Part shown: piece after piece, positions 56,210 to 64,000 of the stretch
Layout of the letters: every line of letters begins with the position of its first letter
How positions within the stretch are numbered: position 1 is the stretch's first letter
Assembly: GCA_032433765.1 (NCBI GenBank)
Contig: JAVIAB010000051.1
Coordinates: 83,591,973-83,655,972, forward strand
Origin: Megaustenia siamemsis
Lineage: Eukaryota; Mollusca; Gastropoda; Stylommatophora; Ariophantidae
Length of the DNA: 64,000 nucleotides
Direction of reading: 5' to 3'
Program-made: the position numbers and the translations under genes
Notes under the pieces: generated by a model
What the model was told of the DNA's origin: nothing
The model's input: the letters and a program-made list of their open reading frames with translations, nothing else
Databases searched by the model: none

Positions 56210-56676
56210 AAAGGTGTTGAGAGTTTTGAATATCTTGACTCACTGCTTCAAATAAAAACCATTGAGAACAAAAGAAGACTATACATAGCTATAAATAAAA
56301 CTGCACAACGTATAGCAAGGAACTAATGTAGCAACTGGCAACAAAACTGAGGTTTTTAACAGCATAAAGTTTGTTCGCATAGCTATATTAATCAGTGAAT
56401 CCCTTCGAAAGAAAGTGTTAAAAAGAATACAGAGTGTGGAGTGTATGAGAAAACTGGACAAGTAACACAACAACTGGAATATATTGAGACAACTGGGAAA
56501 ATTGAGGGACGAAGAGATAGAGGAAAGTAAAGAGAAAAAAATACCAGACAGCTTGAGAGAATGGCTTGGCAGAAGGTCAACACAAGAAATTATAAATAAC
56601 TGTCGAGATCGAAAATAGTGGAGAGACATGATCACCTACGTCAGCAGGCCCGGTACTTGATGATGATGATCATCAT
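56210..56676 (+). pseudogene. RTE-like LINE 3' end, copy 6
   Basis: Plus strand: FEYLDSLLQIKTIENKRRLY (thumb), a decayed middle, then LEYIETTGKIEGRRDRG, a frame change, and the tail gatgatgatgatcatcatca at 56657-56676. It has the 3' sequence gagacatgatcacctacgtc shared by the family. Many stops. Confidence 0.85.
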
Positions 56677-57041
56677 CAGGTAGCATATCCTTTGTAGAAC
56701 GTTGCATTCAACACAGCCCGTCTGAAAGAATCTCTGTCTCTAGCCAGATCTTCCACTTCTTCTGTTGTCATGTTCAAGGTCTCCTTGATTTCTTGAAACC
56801 ACCTTTTTCGCCTAAAAAATCACGCCTTCCATTATTGTTCTTTCCAGCACGCTGTACCTATTAGCGTGGTTTAGTATTATAATTTACTCTGCAGAATGCT
56901 TTTTACGAGCCATGTATTTTTAATGTATAAATTTGTTCATGTGTCTACATTGTTCTTTTTCATTATCCAAGGTACCTTAAGGATTTTTCTGTAGTATTTT
57001 GTTTTGAATGAATCAATTTCTTTCCTGCTGTTTGCGAGATT
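56677..57041 (-). pseudogene. LINE C-terminus of another family, split by a SINE
   Basis: Minus strand from 57041: NSRKEIDSFKTKYYRKILKV (R.ILK motif), then further on RWFQEIKETLNMTTEEVEDL and ARDRDSFRRAVLNATF near the end. The W..I...L..T.EE...L..DR..FR pattern is usual for LINE C-termini of a family other than those above. Frames are broken. Its 3' end meets copy 6 of the RTE-like family tail to tail near 56676. The SINE at 57042-57305 interrupts its upstream side. Confidence 0.75.
57031..57041. repeat. SINE-A target-site duplication, left
   Basis: tttgcgagatt is repeated at 57306-57316. Confidence 0.92.
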
Positions 57042-57305
57042 GTAAAAGGTAAAAAGTAAAGAGCCCCGTCACGCCAAGTGGCGTATAGGGAATATGGTGT
57101 TTGTGACCATAAATTTTACGGACCTTCGGCACGTGATTTTTGGGCTTTGTGGTCGGTATTACGCCCGTGTCGCTTTACTTTCCCAGAAAAAAAATCAGGT
57201 ACACAATTAAGGCTGTGTGAACCCGGAAACCGTCGGTTGGGATCGAACCCTACCTCTTGTCCTTTGTAGTCCAGTTCACTAACCACTGAGCCATCGCGGC
57301 TCCCT
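57042..57305 (-). mobile_element. tRNA-derived SINE-A, copy 2
   Basis: Full-length, minus strand. The head at 57305-57235 has A box TGGCTCAGTGGTTAG and B box GGGTTCGATCCC. The body matches the other copies; the tail is ctttactttttaccttttac (T-rich at the 3' end). Inserted in a dead LINE with a perfect 11-bp TSD. Confidence 0.95.
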
Positions 57306-57316
57306 TTTGCGAGATT

Positions 57317-57719
57317 ATGACAAGTTATCATTGTCCGGAAAACAAAAAGATTGCTAAAGAACAAAGTTGCAAGAAAAATGAAATATTGTGGTAATATAAA
57401 AAAGTAATAACGGCACAAAGAAGTTCATTATAGAGAGCATTGTACTAAGTAGACTTGAGAAATGAACACCAAGTTTGAAAGTAGATGCACACAATTGCAA
57501 ACGAGCTGTGATTAACTGCTGCAGACGCAGGAGATCTCGCAAGTGACAGAGAAACTTTAGAGTAGCCGCCACGTGGGTCCATTAATAAAAGGGATCTGCT
57601 ATAACATGATGATGGTGATGGGCAATTTCACGTGAAAAGAGACAACAGGGCTATTTCTAATTCTTTACTTTTGTAGTCTGTTTGAGAATATATCAAACTT
57701 ATATCACTGTAATAGTAGT
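57317..57719. other. Unassigned sequence
   Basis: It may hold further decayed upstream LINE sequence of the minus-strand copy, but no motif could be assigned. Confidence 0.35.
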
Positions 57720-58172
57720 AGAAGCAGTTCTTAAATGTTATGTAGAGCCAGTCTTACCATATGGATGTGAATCATGGACAATAGGACAACAGACAAGAAA
57801 ATCACTGGAGTCTGTAGAAATGTGTTTTTACAGAAGAATGTTGAAACTACCATGGACAGCTAAGAAGAGTAATGAACATGTTCTGAAAAAGGCCAAAGCA
57901 AAAAGAGAGCTAATTTCCAATATTAGGAAGAAACAATCATCATTTTTTGGCCATGTAATGAGAAGAGAACAACTTGAATATATTCATAATATTGTAACAA
58001 CTGGAAAAATTGAAGGGCGAAGAGATAGAGGGTAGCTAAATTAAAAAAGTACCAGACAGCTTAAAAGAAGGTTTGGCATTAAGTCAACAATAGAAATGGT
58101 AAATAACTGTCGAGATCGGAAGTTGTGGAGAGACATGATCACCCACGCCAGCAGGCGCGATACTTGATGCTG
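57720..58172 (+). pseudogene. RTE-like LINE 3' end, copy 7
   Basis: The best-kept C-terminal copy: LKCYVEPVLPYGCESWTIGQ, CFYRRMLKLPWTAKKSNEHV, FFGHVMRREQLEYIHNIV, TTGKIEGRRDRG, then a frame change, then gacatgatcacccacgccag and a short gatgctgat tail. The RT core is absent (5' truncation near 57720). Confidence 0.9.
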
Positions 58173-58680
58173 ATAAGTAGTAGAAGCTGTATCTGTATTA
58201 GTTATATTCTATACCGATGAATTTGCTGAAGCACAATACGCTTCTGAGTAGCTACGGTAATAGTACTGTTGTTCTATTAACAAAGTCGGCAATAGTTGTT
58301 GATGAAGTAGTTTTAAGTAGTATCGGTTACTGTAACACCGTTAACTTCAGCGACCTCTCGATTGGGCTTCATTTATCTAATTGAGAATTTGATTGATTAC
58401 ACCTGAGCTCATCTGCTATCCAGTCCAACCTTTCTCTAGTCTCCTTGCAGAAAACATAGTCCACCTCGAGTAGGTGAGGTAGGCTAACGCGAAAGAGACT
58501 AACATATTAAATGTCTTATTTTACGCCCAGGCCTGTAATAGAATTTGACCCCACCAGGCATTAATGTATCACACTCCATTATTGCATATTCTCTGTTGCT
58601 CATGTTTGAGCATATTATTATATACACATCCTATGTTATCCACATCCCTCCTGTACTAGTCCACACTGCATCACGTCGTC
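58173..58680. other. Unassigned sequence
   Basis: No gene recognised. Confidence 0.4.
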
Positions 58681-60405
58681 TGTCCCCTATATATCTTACC
58701 CCACTCTACGACAGTTCTATCTTTCCTCCTTTCGTTGTACCCTATATATCTTACCCCACTCTACGACTCTTCTATCTTTCCTCCTCTCGTTGTCCCCTAT
58801 ATATCTTACCCCACTCTACGACAGTTCTATCTTTCCTCCTCTCGTTGTCCCCTATATATCTTACCCCACTCTACGACACTTCTATCTTTCCTCCTTTCGT
58901 TGTACCCTATATATCTTACCCCACTACTACGACTCCTCTATCTTTCCTCCTCTCGTTGTACCCTATATAACTTACCCCACTCTACGACACCTCTATCTTT
59001 CCTCCTCTCGTTGTACCCTATATATCTTACCCCACTCTACGACACCTCTATCTTTCCTCCTCTCGTTGTACCCTATATATCTTACCCCACTCTACGACAC
59101 TTCTATCTTTCCTCCTCTCGGTGTACCCTATATATCTTACCCCACTCTACGACACCTCTATCTTTCCTCCTCTCGTTGTACCATATATATCCTACCCCAC
59201 TCTGCGACACCTCTATCTTTCCTCCTCTCCGTGTACCCTATACATCTTACCCCACTCTACGACACCTCTATCTTTCCTCCTCTCGGTGTACCCTATATAT
59301 CCTACCCCACTCTGCGACACCTCTATCTTTCCTCTACTCGGTGTACCCTATATATCTTACCCCACGCTACGACACCTCTATCTTTCCTCCTCTCGGTGTA
59401 CCCTATATATCTTACCCCACTCTACGACACTTCTATCTTTCCTCTACTCGGTGTACCCTATATATCTTACCCCACTCTACGACACCTCTATCTTTCCTCC
59501 TCTCGGTGTACCCTATATATCTTACCCCACGCTACGACACCTCTATGTTTCCTCCTCTCGGTGTACCCTATATATCTTACCCCACTCTACGACACTTCTA
59601 TCTTTCCTCTACTCGGTGTACCCTATATATCTTACCCCACTCTACGACACCTCTATCTTTCCTCCTCTCGTTGTACCCTATATATCTTACCCCACTACTA
59701 CGACACCTCTATCTTTCCTCCTCTCGGTGTACCCTATATATCTTACCCCACTACTACGACACCTCTATCTTTCCTCCTCTCGGTGTACCCTATATATCTT
59801 ACCCCACGCTACGACACCTCTATCTTTCCTCCTCTCGTTGTACCCTATATATCTTACCCCATTCTACGACACCTCTATCTTTCCTCCTTTCGTTGTACCC
59901 TATATATCTTACCCCACTCTACGACTCCTCTATCTTTCCTCCTCTCGTTGTACCCTATATATCTTACCCCACTCTACGACATCTCTATCTTTCCTCCTTT
60001 CGTTGTACCCTATATATCTTACCCCACTCTACGACACCTCTATCTTTCCTCCTCTCGTTGTACCCTATATATCTTACCCCACTCTACGACACCTCTATCT
60101 TTCCTCCTTTCGTTGTACCCTATATATCTTACCCCACTCTACGACTCCTCTATCTTTCCTCCTCTCGTTGTACCCTATATATCTTACCCCACTCTACGAC
60201 ATCTCTATCTTTCCTCCTTTCGTTGTACCCTATATATCTTACCCCACTCTACGACACCTCTATCTTTCCTCCTTTCGTTGTACCCTATATATCTTACCCC
60301 ACTCTACGACTCCTCTATCTTTCCTCCTCTCGTTGTACCCTATATATCTTACCCCACGCTACGACACCTCTATCTTTCCTCCTTTCGGTGTACCCTATAT
60401 TCTTC
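58681..60405. repeat. 55-bp satellite, about 31 units, open in all plus frames
   Basis: The unit is cttaccccactctacgacac plus ctctatctttcctcctctcg plus ttgtaccctatatat. Because 55 is one more than a multiple of three, each frame cycles through all phases every 165 bp, and none has a stop; frames up to 601 codons result. Variants (ctctactcgg, cacgctacg, actactacgac) recur locally at about 165 bp (for example cacgctac at 59363 and 59528). The 601-codon frame runs on into unique DNA to 60595 and is not a gene. Confidence 0.97.
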
Positions 60406-60873
60406 TAGTCTGTTTCCAGCGCTTTGTGTATGCACATTGACTTATTTTTGGAAACTTCTGTTACTGCGTTCTGTATGCGCACATTTCCACTTTTTTGCAC
60501 GCCAACGTATCCAGTGCGCACTTTCGTGTATCCGAGCATACAGGGACGATTTTTTACTTATTTTTCTTTTCATTTCTTCTTCTAGTTCAAAATAATTATA
60601 TTTTTTATTGTTTTATTTATTTGCAATATATATTTGCACGTGTGTTGTATGTTTGTTCATGCTGAAGGCCTACTGCGCCGAAACGTCGTTCTGGTTTGTG
60701 TTATCCACTTGTTACGTGAAGCTTTAACCACACCGTTGTTTCTATTTCTACATTTCTCCTCTAATTTCTGCCTCACGCTGTTGCTGATCAAAATACAAAA
60801 TAAATATACAAGAAAAACACCTGACCTACTATTTGCAGGAGTAAAATGAATTAAATTATATTATTATTAAACT
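60406..60873. other. Unassigned sequence with ctgaaggc...cgaaacgtcg motif
   Basis: No gene recognised. 60661-60690 contains gctgaaggcctactgcgccg followed by aaacgtcg, similar in layout to 13554-13580 (see findings). Confidence 0.4.
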
Positions 60874-60885
60874 ATGATGAAAACA
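60874..60885. repeat. SINE-A target-site duplication, left
   Basis: atgatgaaaaca is repeated at 61152-61163. Confidence 0.93.
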
Positions 60886-61151
60886 TGGGAGCCGCGATAG
60901 CTCAGTGGTTAGTGAACTGGACTACCACGGACAAGGGGTAGGGTTCGATCCCAACCGACGGCTTCCGGGTTCACCCAGCCATAAATGGGTACCGGATTTT
61001 TTTTATGGGAAAGTAAAGCAGCACGGGCGTAAAACTGACCACATTACCCCAAAAATCATGTGCTGAAGGTCTTTAAAATATAGGTGTCACTAACACTATA
61101 TTTTCCTATACGCCACTTGGCGTGACGGGGGTACTTTACTTTTTTTTTTTA
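60886..61151 (+). mobile_element. tRNA-derived SINE-A, copy 3 (reference copy)
   Basis: The best copy. The head 60887-60960 begins gggagccgcgatagctcagt, with A box TAGCTCAGTGGTTAG and B box GGGTTCGATCCC. The body includes ccataaatgggtaccgg, a central block and the hairpin acgccacttggcgt. The 3' end is gggtactttactttttttttt, T-rich rather than A-rich. A perfect 12-bp TSD flanks it. SINEs are moved by a partner LINE; no shared 3' end with a LINE in this window is evident. Confidence 0.96.
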
Positions 61152-61270
61152 ATGATGAAAACAAATATTTCTCCACAATGCCTTCATTTCACAGTGATAT
61201 TTCACAATTAAGATAATCAGCCTATGAGGTCCTTACATCCGCTTTCTTGTAGTCGCTATCTTAAGACATC

Positions 61271-61284
61271 ATATACCACACTTA
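61271..61284. repeat. SINE-A target-site duplication, left
   Basis: atataccacactta is repeated at 61549-61562. Confidence 0.93.
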
Positions 61285-61548
61285 GTAAAAAAAAAAAAAG
61301 TAAAGTAGCCCCGTCACGCGAAGTGGCTTATAGAGAATATGGTGTTAGTGACCATAAATTGTACAGACCCTCGGCAAATTATTTTTGAGGTAATGTGGTC
61401 GGTATTACGCCCGTGTCGCTTTACTTTCCCCAGAAAAAGATCCGGTACCCATTAAAGACTGGGTGAACGGAGCCGTCGGTTGGGATCAAACCCTACCTCT
61501 TGTCCTTTGTAGTCCAGTTCACTAACCACTGAGCTATCGCGGCTCCCT
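61285..61548 (-). mobile_element. tRNA-derived SINE-A, copy 4
   Basis: Full-length, minus strand: head at 61548-61480 (gggagccgcgatagctcagt), tail at 61285-61305 (T-rich on the minus strand). The B box has one change (ggtttgatccc). A perfect 14-bp TSD flanks it. It lies about 120 bp from copy 3 in inverted orientation. Confidence 0.96.
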
Positions 61549-61562
61549 ATATACCACACTTA

Positions 61563-62089
61563 CTTGTAACTTGTTACTTCAAAAAAATTGTGCCAAGAGA
61601 CAACTTCATGGAACCATTTGATATTGTTGCTTGGGTCAAAGAGTTATCAAGAATAATGCTTTCCTCCTCTAAAACTTTGATCAGTTAATCAAGGAAACAA
61701 CCCTCAACATGCACATTGGTCGTTAAATGAGATGTTATTGTTGTCTGTCTATCTATCCTAACCGGTGCTAGCTTCAAAAGCCCATCTAGAATACATCAAT
61801 CATTCATTACAGCCATGGGTTGGTCTAACTTCCACTGGCTTTCAAAACATAAAGGGCGAGTGACGGAAATTAAATGATAAAATTAGGACCAAACTCAGAA
61901 AACTCGTGTTGGTTTAGCAAGGGCATAAGGTCCATTAAAATGCCCAAACAAAACAAACATAACACACCTGGCATACAATGAGCACATGAGAAAGTAAAGA
62001 CACTCTGTACAGTTTCGTATAGCCTGGTAGGCTACATTTTTTTTTTTTACAGTAATCTGAATACCAACAACTGCCGTCTTGTAGAATCA
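61563..62089. other. Unassigned sequence
   Basis: No gene recognised. Confidence 0.4.
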
Positions 62090-62545
62090 TCATCATTGAG
62101 TGCCGTCTCAGCATCGACGGTTAGCTACCATGGAGCACCATTCTGTTCCGTCCCTTGCTTTGATAGTGCAGGTTGTCATTGGTTGATTTGTCCATTTTTT
62201 AATGTTACTCGTCCATATTAGTTTTCGTGTGCCTCTGCCTCTTTTACCTTGTATTTTCTCTTCCAAGATTACTTTTAATGTAACATGCCCCAAAAATATT
62301 TTTTGTCTTGTTTGAACTGTGTTTATTAATTCTCTTTTCATTTTTAGTTGTTTTAAGAGTTCATCGTTATCTTTTCTATTTCTATCTAATTCGTTCTATT
62401 CTTTTATAAATACAGATTTCAAAGGTTTTGTTTTCTTGTGTAATGTCCATGTTTCTGCACCATATAGGAATGTTGAGAAGATATAACATGTTGCTATTTT
62501 TAGTCTTGTAGAAAGGTGTAGAAAAACCAAAAAGCAAGCGAAGCA
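62090..62545 (-). pseudogene. LINE reverse transcriptase C-terminus, another family
   Basis: Minus strand from 62540: IFSTFLYGAETWTLHKKTKP (YG.E.W motif after the thumb), a frame change, then MKRELINTVQTRQKIFLGHV, EEKIQGKRGRG, IWTSNIKKWTNQ and EWCSMVANRRC, followed by a CATCAT-containing tail near 62090. The order LL..I..R...LGH, then IQGK..RGR, then W..NI..W, then W..MVAN is standard for LINE C-termini. Stops and the missing RT core show a dead, truncated copy. Confidence 0.82.
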
Positions 62546-62800
62546 GCCCCAAACCAAAGTGGATGCATTGGACATCGAAAGGGGAAATGCAGAGTAAAGC
62601 AATCCATTAATAAACGAATGCAGAATAATGTGTATTAAGAGCAGCACAGCAATATTAGTAGCAGTAGCTGCAGTAAGAATAGTATCCGCAATATGAAGTT
62701 GTAGTAGTATAGAAGTTGTGGTTGCTGTATTGTAGCAGCAGCTTAGATGTAACTGCTGGAGTAAAGGAATTATTTATTGTACCAGCTACAAAAACACCAA
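62546..62800. other. Unassigned sequence
   Basis: No gene; AGT/GCA-rich imperfect repeats at 62650-62790. Confidence 0.4.
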
Positions 62801-62915
62801 TAGTTGTATTAACGGCAGAAGTAGTATTTGTTGTATTAACGGCAGAAGTAGTATTTGTTGTATTAACGGCAAAAGTAGTATTTGTTGTATTAACGGCAAA
62901 AGTAGTATTCGTCAT
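62801..62915. repeat. 27-bp repeat, four units
   Basis: attaacggc(a/g)aaagtagtat plus ttgttgt in tandem, followed to about 63030 by impure GTA-rich sequence. Open on both strands because the unit is nine codons. Confidence 0.93.
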
Positions 62916-63329
62916 TATTATTTTGATAGCAGCCATAGTACTTGTTCTAGTAACAATAATTGTTGCAAAAATAATAGCAGCAACAGTAGCTGTCATTGTA
63001 ATAGCAATAGTAACAATAGTAGTTGTAACCCCAAAAATGCAGTTTTAGTTGTAATTTTTTTTAACAGTGGAAAAAATCTCTATCATAGATTACAATATAA
63101 AGAAATGTGAGGCTCCCTCTGATTGCCAGGCCCTGTGTTACAGCTTATTTAGCCTAGATCTAAATTCGGCCATGCAGGACATATAGGACGGACAACGTTT
63201 TCAGCAGAACCAGGAAAGTCAAGACAGTTTTTGTTGCAATTCACATAAAGCACTAGGCCTTAGAGCTAATAGCTCGACCACCGTGTCATTAGAGCAACAA
63301 GAGAAAGGATATCATTCTCCGTCTGGGAG
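62916..63329. other. Unassigned sequence
   Basis: GTA-rich at first, then nothing recognisable. Confidence 0.4.
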
Positions 63330-63615
63330 TCCAGACACCCTCCAGGAACTGAGCTGAGTGCTGACAGCGACCCATAGCTGACTGCATGACGAACAAGAGA
63401 TCTGATCAAGACCCTGCTCCATCTTCTAGCGGTGCTCCTGGAAACAGACTATCCAGAGAACCATGGAAGAAGGAAGACAACCCGGTACGCAAAAATTCCG
63501 TGCTGAAGTCGGATGTGTTGGGCCGGAAAACACAAATACAAAAGCCCATCTGCAAACCACAACACAGCGCTTCTACGTCCACTTAACATCCTTTAAGGGT
63601 GGATGATGACTATTC
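63330..63615 (+). mobile_element. Dispersed repeat family C, copy 6 (reference copy)
   Basis: The most complete copy: aactgagctgagtgctgaca, catagctgactgcatgac, tgatcaagaccctgctccat, tgctcctggaaacagacta, gctgaagtcggatgtgttgg, and cacttaacatcctttaaggg. The frame at 63386-63586 contains APSSSGAPGNRLS and EDNPVRKNSVLKSDVLGRK, paralogous to the minus frame in copy 5. No catalytic domain is seen; it may be a LINE ORF1/UTR fragment or a SINE-like element. Confidence 0.8.
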
Positions 63616-64000
63616 GGCCCTGTAGCAGTCATCGGATGAGAGCCAGAAAAAAAAACTGTCCAATTTTTCAACCCAGAAAAGTATCGACATTTGGGGGCCA
63701 AGTGAAAAAATGCTCCTCTCCCATAGTCACGTCCAAGTGATCCACATCCTTATAATAACCCCTTCCCCAATTAGTTGGGGGGGGGGGGGAAGAGAGAAAT
63801 CTTGTCAATCCTGCGTATGACGTCACAGTTTCTATTGTATAGCCTAACAATGATTATCACAGCTGTTGTTGTTGATAAATTCGAAATGGAGGAGCTGACT
63901 TTCCGTTAAAACTTAAGGATAAATTAGATTATCGAAATTACAGGAAGAAAAAAAAAAACAAGTAAGTTGACAGCACTGATTAGTGAGCACGAAATTCCAA
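63616..64000. other. Unassigned sequence with G run
   Basis: A run of about 13 G lies near 63777-63790. No gene recognised before the window end. Confidence 0.45.

Noticed and set aside
58735..60595. 557- and 601-codon frames as a large membrane protein
   Set aside because: All three plus frames are open across the 55-bp array; the 601-codon frame only drifts into unique DNA after the array.
60887..60960. Functional tRNA gene
   Set aside because: A and B boxes are good, but it is the head of a dispersed ~265-bp element with TSDs and does not form a clear acceptor stem.
62655..63048. Val/Thr-rich frames on both strands
   Set aside because: By-product of the 27-bp repeat and GTA-rich sequence.

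Overview
This window looks like AT-rich intergenic or heterochromatin-like DNA from an animal nuclear genome. The signs are many 5'-truncated non-LTR retrotransposon (LINE) 3' ends, tRNA-derived SINEs with target-site duplications (TSDs), MITE-like inverted-repeat elements and long minisatellites. There are no bacterial operons or ribosome binding sites. The LINE protein styles and SINE style suggest a lophotrochozoan, most likely a mollusc (gastropod-like). That is inference; no host gene here fixes the species.

Layout. 0-3.3 kb: a 39-bp minisatellite on both sides of one possible host exon (minus strand, duplicated cysteine-rich module), then two RNase H LINE remnants. 3.5-7.95 kb: the only intact LINE open frame, a 1277-residue endonuclease / reverse transcriptase / RNase H polyprotein, inside an identical 190-bp direct duplication. 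8-11.5 kb: low-information DNA with SINEs. 11.57-13.15 kb: a 54-bp satellite with four-unit higher-order structure. 14-21.4 kb: LINE 3' ends and a 6-kb satellite locus whose blocks (29-32 bp units) are diverged relatives. 21.7-24.9 kb: a broken Jockey/I-like LINE with a gag-type zinc knuckle, interrupted by a TA-flanked inverted-repeat element. 26.9-28.15 kb: a 30-bp array. 28.2-30.3 kb: four different LINE remnants. 30.5-35.7 kb: arrays of 39, 19, about 24 and 43 bp. 36-38.1 kb: LINE and SINE pieces. 38.5-40 kb: a 23-bp array. 40.7-46.3 kb: three copies of one LINE 3' end, one fused to its own 5' end by internal deletion, plus 19-bp and 20-bp arrays and a truncated relative of the intact LINE. 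47-49.8 kb: a 27-bp array and an inverted pair of RTE-like LINE pieces. 50-58.2 kb: dispersed repeats, a 401-bp MITE-like element, AT-rich unique DNA, RTE-like ends and SINEs. 58.7-60.4 kb: a 55-bp array. 60.9-64 kb: two SINEs, a LINE end, a 27-bp array and a dispersed repeat.

How the parts relate. Most long open frames here are artefacts of minisatellites whose unit, or unit multiple, lacks stop codons; I do not annotate them as genes. The intact LINE is the best candidate for a recently active element. The recurring theme is that tandem arrays seem to grow from pieces of dispersed transposons: the GAT-rich tail of the RTE-like LINE, the purine-rich tail of a second LINE, and an internal segment of repeat family C. 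I found no CRISPR array, rRNA gene, convincing functional tRNA gene, or defence or metabolic system.
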